The translations under genes were made by a program, and so were the position numbers. From Echinicola rosea (GTDB taxonomy: Bacteria > Bacteroidota > Bacteroidia > Cytophagales > Cyclobacteriaceae), in the NCBI RefSeq assembly GCF_005281475.1, contig NZ_CP040106.1:3190501-3254500 (forward strand): a stretch of DNA of 64,000 nucleotides. The letters are read 5' to 3'. This document shows, one piece after another, positions 26,012 through 34,793 of the stretch (positions are counted from its first letter, which is position 1; each line of letters opens with the position of its first letter). A model generated the notes under the pieces. It made no database searches, was not told the origin of the DNA, and saw only the letters and a program-made list of their open reading frames with translations.

Positions 26012-27001
26012 ATGAACCGACCTACAGAAGAGCAGTTATCAGATTATGTGAACAATCACCTGAGTCCGAAGGATGCCAAGAAGGTGCTGGAATGGCTTTC
26101 TACGTCTGATGGGCAGGCCTATTTAAATCAGCGACTGGAAGCGGATTTTGAGGCATTGGACCAGCGACAGAAGCCATTGCTTAAGTCCAAAGTGACAGCA
26201 GATGATATTCTGAGAAGGGCCGAATCCCAGCAAAAACAACCTGCGATGATCAAGCAACGCCCTAAATGGGGAATGGTCAGGTTAGCGGCATCTGTCGCTC
26301 TCATAGTGGCCGTGCTAGGTGGACTGATCTATTTCCTGACTGGATGGACCACCTATGAGGAATACCAGACGGCTTTTGCGGAGTCGGCTGATATCCGGCT
26401 GCCTGATGGATCGATGGTGCATATGAGCGGAAATAGTAAGCTGAAGTTTGCCAAAGAGTGGGAGTCGGATATGCCACGAGAGATTTGGTTTGAAGGAGAA
26501 GGGTACTTTGACATCGTAAAGAAGCAAGCCGCCAATAAGTTTACCGTGAAGACTCCACGAAACTTCGACGTCCAGGTATTGGGCACCACCTTTACCGTCA
26601 CTGCTCGGAAGTCCGCATCACGCGTTGTGCTGGAGACGGGAGCCATTGCACTACATGTCACCAATGACAGCGGTGCTGACCAAATCATGATGGAGCCAGG
26701 AGACTTGGTGGAAATGGACCAAGCCAATGACCTTCTGATCAAAAAGGAAGTACGACCGGAAATTTATACCAGTAGAAAAGACGACAAACTGGTTTTTGAT
26801 AAAACTCCCCTAAAAGAAATTACCAGGATTCTCAAAGATGACTATGGCTTTACCGTGGTGGTCAACGATTCTAAAATACTCGATGAGAAATTTACAGGCG
26901 TAGTGCCTTCTAAGGATGTGGAAACCCTGCTGGAGGGACTGCGGAGTTTGTTGGATGTCAAAATCATCCGCGATGAAAATATCATAAAATTGATTCACTA
27001 A
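26012..27001 (+). CDS. FecR-family anti-sigma factor
   Basis: A 329-aa single-pass protein. The cytoplasmic N-terminal part (residues 1-85, with an HLSPKDAKKVLEWL segment) should hold the sigma factor. A membrane helix is at about 92-112 (LAASVALIVAVLGGLIYFL), the FecR domain follows (about 120-215, with IRLPDGSMVHMSGNSKL), and a DUF4974 secretin/STN-like domain closes it (about 255-328, LVFDKTPLKEITRIL). The periplasmic part senses the STN domain of SusC. It lies 275 nt after the sigma gene and 19 nt before susC. It relays receptor occupancy to the sigma factor. Confidence 0.93.
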   Translation: MNRPTEEQLSDYVNNHLSPKDAKKVLEWLSTSDGQAYLNQRLEADFEALDQRQKPLLKSKVTADDILRRAESQQKQPAMIKQRPKWGMVRLAASVALIVAVLGGLIYFLTGWTTYEEYQTAFAESADIRLPDGSMVHMSGNSKLKFAKEWESDMPREIWFEGEGYFDIVKKQAANKFTVKTPRNFDVQVLGTTFTVTARKSASRVVLETGAIALHVTNDSGADQIMMEPGDLVEMDQANDLLIKKEVRPEIYTSRKDDKLVFDKTPLKEITRILKDDYGFTVVVNDSKILDEKFTGVVPSKDVETLLEGLRSLLDVKIIRDENIIKLIH

Positions 27002-27020
27002 CCATTTACCCCATAAACTT

Positions 27021-30000
27021 ATGAAAGTAAAGTTTTTACCGATTATGGGCTGTCTTTTGATAGGGAACATGGGTTGGGCCAATGTGCAACAGCAAAAGGC
27101 ACTTTCCTATAACTACCAAATCGAAAATACCAGTTCTACAGCCATAAAGAGGGTCAGTTTGACAAGCCTTCTTAAGATGGTAGAGAAAAAATATAACGTG
27201 TCCTTTCTCTATAAAGATGAAATCAGCCATGAAGCCATTTTTGGTGATGCGGCGTTGTTGGAAGGCCTGTCCTTTGGTGAGGCCCTCAAAATGATCAACA
27301 GCAAAAATCCCGGATTGGAATTTGATCGCATAAAAGCTGATTTTTATACCGTTAAGCTGAAGGAGGCTGATGCGGGGTTGCCGGCGGCAACTGAGCGAAA
27401 CCCTGAAAATTCAGCGTTCAAGTCTGCTAGAACCATTGCCAGGAATATTTCCGGTACAGTCAGTACCAGTGATGGAGAAACCTTGCCCGGAGTCAGCATT
27501 ATGATCAAAGGCACGACCAAGGGAACGGTTACCGATCTGGATGGTGGTTTTACGATTAGTGCACCGGATGGACAAGTTACCTTAGTGATTTCTTTCGTTG
27601 GGTATAAAAAGAAGGAAGTCATCGTGCCGGCAGGAGAATCCACCGTGGATGTCGTCATGGACAATGATGTCCAGTCACTGGATGAAGTGGTGGTGGTCGC
27701 CTATGGAGAGCAGACAAAAGCCTCCTTTACCGGTGCAGCGGTGGACGTGAAAATGGACAAAGTACAGGGTGCTCCCCGGGCATCATTTCAGGAGAGTTTG
27801 CAGGGAAATATAGCGGGTGTACAGTCTGCAGCGGCTTCAGGCCAGCCGGGCTATGCGCCTAACATCCGGATCCGGGGCGTAGGCTCCATCAATGCGAGCT
27901 CGGATCCCTTGTATGTGGTCGATGGAATTCCTGTGGTGGCGGGAAATATTTCCCAGATCGCTACCAGCTCCAATACCATTGCAGGTCTAAATCCCAATGA
28001 TATTGCTTCTATGACGGTGCTGAAGGATGCTTCTGCTACTTCGATCTATGGATCTAGAGGGGCAAATGGCGTCATTCTAATCACTACCAAACAAGGGAAA
28101 TCAGGAAAGACAAAGTTTGACGTGAGCATGCAACGCGGTACCAGTCAAGTGCTGCTGGATGATCGCAACAAGCCATTGTCCACACCTGAGCTGGCGGAAC
28201 TGTTAGTGGAATCCAGGGTAAACAATGGAGATACGCCGCAAGAAGCAGAAGACTATATCTACAGCCGAATTGATGAAAGTATCAATACCAATTGGTTTGA
28301 TGTCATTTCACGGGATGGAACCTACCAGCAATATTACATCAGTGCTTCCGGAGGGAATGAGAAGACCAATTTTTACTCTTCCATTGGCTATTACGATCAG
28401 GAAGCACCTATTATTGGGATTGATTATGAAAAACTCAATGCAAAAGTAAATGTGCGTCATGCCGCTACTGAAAAACTGACAATGGACTTTGGGTTGGCCG
28501 CTAACACCCAGCTGATGCATACCAATAGTGAAGCGGGAAGTGCCAATAATCCAGTGAGAAGTATGTTCAGGGAGGTTCCTTGGGAGCCCGTTTACAATGA
28601 AGATGGTAGCTATAATACCGATATTTTATTGACCTACAATCCAGTAGGATTGGTCAATGAAAATATCAGGGAAACCAGGTTGTACAATGCACTGGGAAAT
28701 GTAGGCTTGAAGTATGATATCATGGATAACTTTTCCTTCGAAACAAAAGCCAATTTGGACTTTAACCTGGCTGACGAATTCCAGTATGACAACCCTTATT
28801 TTGGTGCCGGAAGGAATGATGGGGGTCGAGGCCGCGCCTATACCAATATAGTGGTGAACTGGAATGTGACCAACCTCCTGAAATACCGTTGGGTAATGGA
28901 TGATCATAACAGCATCGCCTTTACGCTAGGACAAGAAGCGCAGAAAATCTCCGCTAATTCGGTATATGCTTATGCAAGTAATTACGGCGCTCCTGGGCTC
29001 ACCACACTTGCTAATGCTTCTGTTTACAGAAACGCCTCTTCGGAGAAAACAGCATCTTCCATTACTTCTTTTTTTCTGAGTGCAAACTATTCGTTTTCAG
29101 ATAAGTATTACTTTAACGTGACGGGCAGAAGAGATGGTTCATCCCGCTTTGGCTCCTCAGTGCGTTATGCCAATTTTGGCTCCGTGGGATTGGGCTGGAA
29201 CATCCACAAGGAAGAATTCTTCAATGTCAGCTTTGTGGATGAACTTAAGCTGCGCGGTAGTTATGGGGTGAACGGTAACCAGGGAATTGGTGATTTTGAG
29301 TCCCGAGGATTGTATAATACAGGCAATGATTATAATGGCTTGCCTGGCTATGCCTATTCCCAGCAGTCCAATCCATACCTGACGTGGGAGAAAAACAAGC
29401 CCCTGAACATCGGGTTGGATTTCAGGATCTTTGAGCGGCTTAGTGGTACGGTCGAATATTACAACAGGATGACTTCTGACTTGCTGTTGAATGTGCCGAT
29501 TTCCGGAACCAATGGGATTACAAGTTACATGGCAAATATCGGCGAGATGCAAAACAGGGGTTTGGAGTTTAGTCTGAGTTCTGTGAATATCCAACAGCCG
29601 GACGGTTTACAGTGGACGACTGATTTTAACCTGACCACCAATAAAAATGAAGTGGTAACGCTAAAGGATGGAGAGGATATTGTGGATGGGCAATACATCC
29701 GGAGAGAAGGAGCTGATTTTTATACTTTTTACATGCCGGGCTATGCTGGCGTGGATCCAGCAAATGGTGATGCGCTCTGGTACACCGATGCATCCGAAAG
29801 TGAAACGACCAATGACTATGGAAATGCGGATCCATATGAGCATGGAAATGCTTCACCTAAGTTCTTCGCCGGTCTGAACAATACCTTTAATTACAAGGGG
29901 TTTGGCCTGTCTTTCCTCTTTTACCTGAATTATGGCAACAAAGTCTATGACTATTGGGGCAGGTACCTGGCCAGTGATGGAAGCGCCCAGCTCAATGACC

Positions 30001-30365
30001 GAGGTAACATGAGCCGAAAGATCTATGAGCGGAGGTGGCAAGAGCCTGGTGATGTGACAGATGTGCCTAAAGTGGTGTGGGGAAATACCCAGTCAGGTAG
30101 CTCCAGTCAGCACTCCACCCGCTTTCTCTATGATGGTACCTATCTGCGGTTGAGGGATGTGACCCTTTCCTATAACCTTCCCAATTCATTGCTAAGCAAA
30201 TTAAAAATAAGCAATGCAAGGATCTATCTTCGAGGCAATAACGTCTGGACTTGGGTAAAGGATAAAAATCTTGAGTCTGACCCAGAAGTGGGGATAGCAG
30301 GGATGACGGACTTGAGAATCCCTACATCCAGACAATATCTGTTGGGCATTGACTTCTCATTCTAA
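27021..30365 (+). CDS. SusC-family TonB-dependent receptor with STN signalling domain
   Basis: A 1114-aa outer-membrane transporter. After a signal peptide (about residues 1-22) comes an STN domain (about 45-112, SLLKMVEKKYNVSFLY), which talks to FecR. A carboxypeptidase-D-like domain follows (about 143-215, ISGTVSTSDGETLPGVSI), then the SusC signature and TonB box region (SLDEVVVVAYGEQ), the plug (GNIAGVQS, VDGIPVV) and the 22-strand barrel ending in LLGIDFSF. It imports a large ligand together with the SusD protein encoded 13 nt downstream. The STN domain marks it as a sigma/anti-sigma controlled receptor, unlike the SusC at 45451. The substrate is suggested by the downstream D-amino-acid enzymes. 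Confidence 0.95.
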   Translation: MKVKFLPIMGCLLIGNMGWANVQQQKALSYNYQIENTSSTAIKRVSLTSLLKMVEKKYNVSFLYKDEISHEAIFGDAALLEGLSFGEALKMINSKNPGLEFDRIKADFYTVKLKEADAGLPAATERNPENSAFKSARTIARNISGTVSTSDGETLPGVSIMIKGTTKGTVTDLDGGFTISAPDGQVTLVISFVGYKKKEVIVPAGESTVDVVMDNDVQSLDEVVVVAYGEQTKASFTGAAVDVKMDKVQGAPRASFQESLQGNIAGVQSAAASGQPGYAPNIRIRGVGSINASSDPLYVVDGIPVVAGNISQIATSSNTIAGLNPNDIASMTVLKDASATSIYGSRGANGVILITTKQGKSGKTKFDVSMQRGTSQVLLDDRNKPLSTPELAELLVESRVNNGDTPQEAEDYIYSRIDESINTNWFDVISRDGTYQQYYISASGGNEKTNFYSSIGYYDQEAPIIGIDYEKLNAKVNVRHAATEKLTMDFGLAANTQLMHTNSEAGSANNPVRSMFREVPWEPVYNEDGSYNTDILLTYNPVGLVNENIRETRLYNALGNVGLKYDIMDNFSFETKANLDFNLADEFQYDNPYFGAGRNDGGRGRAYTNIVVNWNVTNLLKYRWVMDDHNSIAFTLGQEAQKISANSVYAYASNYGAPGLTTLANASVYRNASSEKTASSITSFFLSANYSFSDKYYFNVTGRRDGSSRFGSSVRYANFGSVGLGWNIHKEEFFNVSFVDELKLRGSYGVNGNQGIGDFESRGLYNTGNDYNGLPGYAYSQQSNPYLTWEKNKPLNIGLDFRIFERLSGTVEYYNRMTSDLLLNVPISGTNGITSYMANIGEMQNRGLEFSLSSVNIQQPDGLQWTTDFNLTTNKNEVVTLKDGEDIVDGQYIRREGADFYTFYMPGYAGVDPANGDALWYTDASESETTNDYGNADPYEHGNASPKFFAGLNNTFNYKGFGLSFLFYLNYGNKVYDYWGRYLASDGSAQLNDRGNMSRKIYERRWQEPGDVTDVPKVVWGNTQSGSSSQHSTRFLYDGTYLRLRDVTLSYNLPNSLLSKLKISNARIYLRGNNVWTWVKDKNLESDPEVGIAGMTDLRIPTSRQYLLGIDFSF

Positions 30366-30377
30366 ACCACTGAAACC

Positions 30378-31790
30378 ATGAAAAAACTACATTTATACAT
30401 GATTATAGGAGCGCTCACGGTAGGAAGTATGTCTTCTTGCAGCGAGTCCTTCCTAGAGATTGATCCAGAACAAAGCGTGTCCACCGATAAGGTGGTGACT
30501 GATGTGAATACCCTGCATACCGCCCTTAACGGGGTGTATAGCAAATTGCAGGATGATGGCTATTACGGCAGGTCAGTATATGTGATCCCGGAATTAATGG
30601 CGGATAATCTTTACCTAAGCCTTAGGAATACGGGAAGGTACTTGGATTACCATAATTTCATTGTTCGCGAGCAGGATTCATATGCTGAGGATCTCTGGAA
30701 TACTTCCTATGAAGTAGTCATCAATGCCACCCGTGCCATTCAAGGCGGAGAGGCTTTGGAGGTGGCCGGTGATCAGCAGACCACTACCAATCAGCTAATC
30801 GGAGAAGCTTATGCTTTGAGGGCTTTGGGGCATTTTGACCTGACCAGGTTCTTTGCGCAGCCGTACAATTTTACAAATGATGCCAGCCATCTTGGTGTCC
30901 CGGTAATTGCCAGCATTGGAGATGATCCTATTTCACCAGCCAGAAACACCGTGAAAGAGGATTTTGACCTGATCATTGCCGACCTGAACCAAGCCATCAG
31001 CCTGATGAGCAGTGAAAGTGCCAATGGGACATTTTCTGTCAATGCTGCCAAGGCATTGCTTTCTAGGGTGTACCTTTATACAGGACAATACGATCTGGCT
31101 GCCCAAAATGCCACTGAGGTGATCGAAAGTGGGGATTATGAGCTGCTGTCTGCGGACAATTATAGTACGGTGTGGGCACCGGACTATAATTCGGAAATCA
31201 TCTTTGAAATCGTCAATACCTTGGCCGATAATGCAGGGACCAACGGCTTGGGGCACTTCTTTGCTGAGGAAGGTTATGCAGATGCTTTGGCTACAGAAGA
31301 GCTGTTTGCACTATATGCTGATTCCGATGCACGGAAAACTGCCATCGTCAGAAAACCTAAAAATGGGGCAGAAGATGATGCCTTATTTGTGATGAAATTC
31401 CCCCAGGGAGCCTTGCAGGATGACAATGTAAAGGTCCTTCGGTTGGCGGAGTTGTACCTGATCAGAGCGGAGGCTTATGCCAAAACCAACCAGCCTTCCC
31501 TCGCACTGGAAGACCTCAATACCATCCGTCAGACCAGGGATCCTGAAGCGGCTCCAGTAGCTGCCAGTGGGGATGAATTGCTTGAGAGCATCTTGGAAGA
31601 ACGCAGAAAGGAACTGGCTTTTGAAGGACATCGCTTGTTTGACCTCAATCGCAATAAGATGGATGTCACGATCGATCAGGGAGAAGAAGTAATCGAAGCT
31701 TCCTACCCGAATGACCGATTTATCCTGCCCATTCCATTGGCAGAGCTGAATGCAAACCCGAATATAGCACCTCAAAACGATGGTTATTAA
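30378..31790 (+). CDS. SusD/RagB-family surface lipoprotein
   Basis: A 470-aa lipoprotein (signal MKKLHLYMIIGALTVGSMSS, then Cys). The SusD pattern is clear: FLEIDPEQSVSTDKVVTD at the start, a TPR-like helical core with GEAYALRALGHFDLTRFF and AAKALLSRVYLYTGQY, and the C-terminal EERRKELAFEGHRLFDLNR and ILPIPLAELNANPNI. SusD forms the lid of the SusC channel on the cell surface and binds the substrate. It is coupled to susC (13 nt). A terminator hairpin lies 22 nt after its stop, so expression of the three downstream enzymes may be reduced or separately driven. Confidence 0.95.
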   Translation: MKKLHLYMIIGALTVGSMSSCSESFLEIDPEQSVSTDKVVTDVNTLHTALNGVYSKLQDDGYYGRSVYVIPELMADNLYLSLRNTGRYLDYHNFIVREQDSYAEDLWNTSYEVVINATRAIQGGEALEVAGDQQTTTNQLIGEAYALRALGHFDLTRFFAQPYNFTNDASHLGVPVIASIGDDPISPARNTVKEDFDLIIADLNQAISLMSSESANGTFSVNAAKALLSRVYLYTGQYDLAAQNATEVIESGDYELLSADNYSTVWAPDYNSEIIFEIVNTLADNAGTNGLGHFFAEEGYADALATEELFALYADSDARKTAIVRKPKNGAEDDALFVMKFPQGALQDDNVKVLRLAELYLIRAEAYAKTNQPSLALEDLNTIRQTRDPEAAPVAASGDELLESILEERRKELAFEGHRLFDLNRNKMDVTIDQGEEVIEASYPNDRFILPIPLAELNANPNIAPQNDGY

Positions 31791-31811
31791 TCAAGCGGCT
31801 GAGGAAATGGA

Positions 31812-31845
31812 CGAGGGAGTACTGGTATTCCCTCGTTTGTTTTAT
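31812..31845 (+). terminator. rho-independent terminator or attenuator after susD
   Basis: A 7-bp GC-rich stem CGAGGGA/TCCCTCG (31812-31818 and 31829-31835) is followed by TTTGTTTTAT. It separates the highly expressed susCD from the enzyme genes, as often seen in such operons. Confidence 0.65.
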
Positions 31846-31965
31846 ATTGACCCAAATATGCTTAACAGTTCCTTTGGATATTAAGGACATGAGGGTTCTT
31901 TTCAGTAGTTTGAGCCGGTTATTGCAAAGCCCCCAATACAGATGGAACAATGAACAAAAGACCAA

Positions 31966-33252
31966 TTGATGAATAAGAAATACATGATCTTGGTGATCGT
32001 GGGATTACTCACGGTCACACTGGCGTGCCAAAGAAGCAAAGTGGTTTTTCTGGAGGATCATCCCAAGGCAGAAAAACTGGACAGCTTATTCCGTTATTTA
32101 AATGCCGAGGGCCTATTTAATGGGGCTGTGGCGGTAGTGGACGAAGGGGAGTTGATTTTCGAGAAAGCCTATGGACTGGCCAATTTCGAGGATAGCAGTG
32201 CTTTCGAAACCATCACGGCAATGGAGGTAGCTTCCGTTTCCAAGCAATTTACCGCCTCAGCCGTCATGCATTTGGCCCAAGATGATAAACTTGCCATAAC
32301 AGATGATATCCGGGCGTACCTGCCTGACGGATTTCCTTATGAAGGCATTACCATAAAGCATCTTCTGAGTCATACTTCCGGCATGCCTGATTATACGGCA
32401 CATTTTATTGACCATTGGCCCGAAGATAAGCTGGCAAGCAATAAGGACATCGTTGCTTATTTCATCCAGCACCAGCCTCCCGTGAAGTTTAATCCAGGGG
32501 AGGCCTATGATTATAGCAATACCGGCTATGTGCTGCTGGCAGAGATTGTGGAAAGTGCTTCTGGAATGCGACTGGATGAGTACCTTGAAGCGCAGCTTTT
32601 TGAACCTTTTGGGTTTCAGCATGCGGGGTTTTATCAGCGGGCTGAGATATATACCTTGTCCGATTATGCACCATCGTTCAGGTGGTCTGCCGATTCATGT
32701 GGGTACATCCGACCGGAGCATCTACCGGGCAAGGCCTATTATTCATTCCTTAGTGAACGGTTGGGGCCGGGGAGGCTTTCATTGAGTGTGGAAGACCTTT
32801 TGCGCTGGGACCGGTTACTCTATAGCGATGATTTCCTTTCATCTGAAACTAAGAAATCCATGTTTACTCCAGTGGAATATGAAGGAGTGGATACCGATTA
32901 TGGTTTTGGCTGGCACAATTATGAAGATGATCAAGTGGGGCCAGTGAGCTATCACACAGGAAGCTGGGCCGGTAACAAGAGCTATATCAAGCGGTTTAGA
33001 GGGGTGGAAAGCACTGTGATCCTTTTGAACAATACCCAGAGCCCTTACATGACCGAAATACGACATGCCTTGGATGCCATTGTGACGGAACGGGATTTGA
33101 CGCCTATATATCCTTCCTTAAAAGAACAATTTGCCAAGCTTTCCTGTCAGCAGGGATTTGATGCTGGGCGTTGGCTGGAAGGGATTGACTTGCAAGCGTA
33201 TCGTTTTACGGACGAAGAATTAGATGAGATTAAAGATACCATTAACCATTAA
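31966..33252 (+). CDS. beta-lactamase-fold serine hydrolase lipoprotein (class C/D-peptidase type)
   Basis: A 428-aa lipoprotein (MNKKYMILVIVGLLTVTLAC). The active-site motifs of the serine beta-lactamase/DD-peptidase superfamily are all present: SVSK (Ser near residue 90), YSN (near 181) and HTG (near 330, equivalent to KTG). In this family many members are DD-carboxypeptidases, D-aminopeptidases or esterases. Next to a racemase and an N-acyl-D-amino-acid deacylase, a D-residue peptidase role is the best inference. The racemase gene starts 11 nt later, so they are co-translated. A general esterase role cannot be excluded. Confidence 0.85.
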   Translation: MMNKKYMILVIVGLLTVTLACQRSKVVFLEDHPKAEKLDSLFRYLNAEGLFNGAVAVVDEGELIFEKAYGLANFEDSSAFETITAMEVASVSKQFTASAVMHLAQDDKLAITDDIRAYLPDGFPYEGITIKHLLSHTSGMPDYTAHFIDHWPEDKLASNKDIVAYFIQHQPPVKFNPGEAYDYSNTGYVLLAEIVESASGMRLDEYLEAQLFEPFGFQHAGFYQRAEIYTLSDYAPSFRWSADSCGYIRPEHLPGKAYYSFLSERLGPGRLSLSVEDLLRWDRLLYSDDFLSSETKKSMFTPVEYEGVDTDYGFGWHNYEDDQVGPVSYHTGSWAGNKSYIKRFRGVESTVILLNNTQSPYMTEIRHALDAIVTERDLTPIYPSLKEQFAKLSCQQGFDAGRWLEGIDLQAYRFTDEELDEIKDTINH

Positions 33253-33263
33253 CCACATATAGC

Positions 33264-34793
33264 ATGATATACCGGAACACATTAATCTGCGCCTTGGCCA
33301 TTTCCTTTTTGATCGGCTGTGGTCAAGGAAAAGTGGAGGAAAAAGTAGTGGAAAAAACTTCCGATAATCTGCCGATAGAAAACGCTATTTTGGAGGAACA
33401 GGAGAGTTTTTATTATGTGGACTTTGCACAATATCCAGCAAAGGACAGACATTTGCCAATAGGTGTATTTGATTCCGGGACCGGAGGACTTACCGTTTTG
33501 GATGCGATCGTGCAGTATGATGGCCATCAGAACGGGGACAGGACAGCTGGGGCCGATGGAGCGCCGGATTTTGATGAGGAGGCGTTTATTTATTTGGCCG
33601 ATCAGGCCAATATGCCCTACGGGAATTATTCAAGTGAGGGCAAGACCGACTTGTTGGTGGAGCATATTCTCAAGGATACCCAGTTTATGCTTTCCAATAA
33701 ATACTATAAAGGAGCCGATGCCAAAAATTACAGTGATGACAAATCTCCGGTCAAGACGCTTGTCATTGCTTGCAATACTGCGACAGCCTATGGCAAAGAA
33801 CTGATTGACGAATTTATCGAAAAAGCAGGTGTTGATGTGCATGTCATCGGTGTAATCGATGCTGGTGCCAGGGGAGTTTTGCAGGTTTTTGGCCCATCTG
33901 GGGATGGATCCATTGGTGTGATGGCGACAGTGGGGACAGTAGCTTCCAAAGGGTATGAAAATACCATTTTGAGAATCAAGGAAGAACAAGGATATACGGG
34001 GGAAATCCACATATACAACCAAGGAGGACATGGCATCGCAGAGGCTGTGGATGAGGAACCGGATTTCATCAACCGTGAGGCCAGCAAGCCAAGGGACAAC
34101 TACAGGGGGCCTTCTCTGGACCATCCGGAATTTGAAATTGACAAGACCCTATTGGATATCTATAATTTTGATTTTGACCATTCCAAAATGCTTTGTGATG
34201 CCAAGGATACGGATGATTGTACGGTGTTGCAATTGAACGATACGGAGAATTACGTCCGCTATCACCTGGTTTCTTTGATGGAAAAGATCAGAAAAGATCC
34301 GGAATCCCTGCCCCTGAAGGCCATAGTGTTGGGGTGTACACATTATCCTTACTTGACGTCTGATATCGAGACGGTCTTGGAAGAACTTTACGATTATAAA
34401 AAGGACGGTGAATTTATCTATCGGGATTTTATGGATAAGGATATCGCCATTATAGATCCGGCAGTCAGGGTAGCGCAGGAACTGTATGTTTACCTGCAAG
34501 AAAATGACCTTTTCAATCCCGCAGGTGATATGCATAAGAGCCAGTTTTTCATCAGTGTTCCCAATACAGATAATCCCAAGGTATCCACAGACGAAAATGG
34601 TCGCTTTCCCTATGCATATAAATACGGAAGGAGTGCCGGGGAGATCCAAGAATATGTAAAAGTGGTGCCATTTGCGCCTTCCAATATACCAGCGGAAACT
34701 GTTGATCGGCTTTCAGGTTCGATCCCAGCGACTTTTCAGCTAATACCCGCGCTAAATTCAGAAGAGAAAGTATTGAGCCATCATGAAAAATAA
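33264..34793 (+). CDS. exported lipoprotein of the Asp/Glu racemase family
   Basis: A 509-aa protein with a lipoprotein signal (ALAISFLIGCGQ, Cys near residue 19), so it acts outside the cytoplasm. The body is an Asp/Glu racemase fold with the MurI landmarks: GVFDSGTGGLTVLDAI (near 68), MPYGNYSSEGKTDLL, the first catalytic Cys in IACNTATAYG (near 170), GVIDAGARG, and the second Cys in VLGCTHYPYL (near 357). Both Cys and the surrounding Asn/Thr/His are kept, so it is probably active. It is almost twice the length of cytoplasmic MurI, with acidic insertions and a long C-terminal extension. Its last 11 nt overlap the deacylase gene. Probable role: interconverting D- and L-Glu or Asp freed in the periplasm. 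Confidence 0.82.
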   Translation: MIYRNTLICALAISFLIGCGQGKVEEKVVEKTSDNLPIENAILEEQESFYYVDFAQYPAKDRHLPIGVFDSGTGGLTVLDAIVQYDGHQNGDRTAGADGAPDFDEEAFIYLADQANMPYGNYSSEGKTDLLVEHILKDTQFMLSNKYYKGADAKNYSDDKSPVKTLVIACNTATAYGKELIDEFIEKAGVDVHVIGVIDAGARGVLQVFGPSGDGSIGVMATVGTVASKGYENTILRIKEEQGYTGEIHIYNQGGHGIAEAVDEEPDFINREASKPRDNYRGPSLDHPEFEIDKTLLDIYNFDFDHSKMLCDAKDTDDCTVLQLNDTENYVRYHLVSLMEKIRKDPESLPLKAIVLGCTHYPYLTSDIETVLEELYDYKKDGEFIYRDFMDKDIAIIDPAVRVAQELYVYLQENDLFNPAGDMHKSQFFISVPNTDNPKVSTDENGRFPYAYKYGRSAGEIQEYVKVVPFAPSNIPAETVDRLSGSIPATFQLIPALNSEEKVLSHHEK

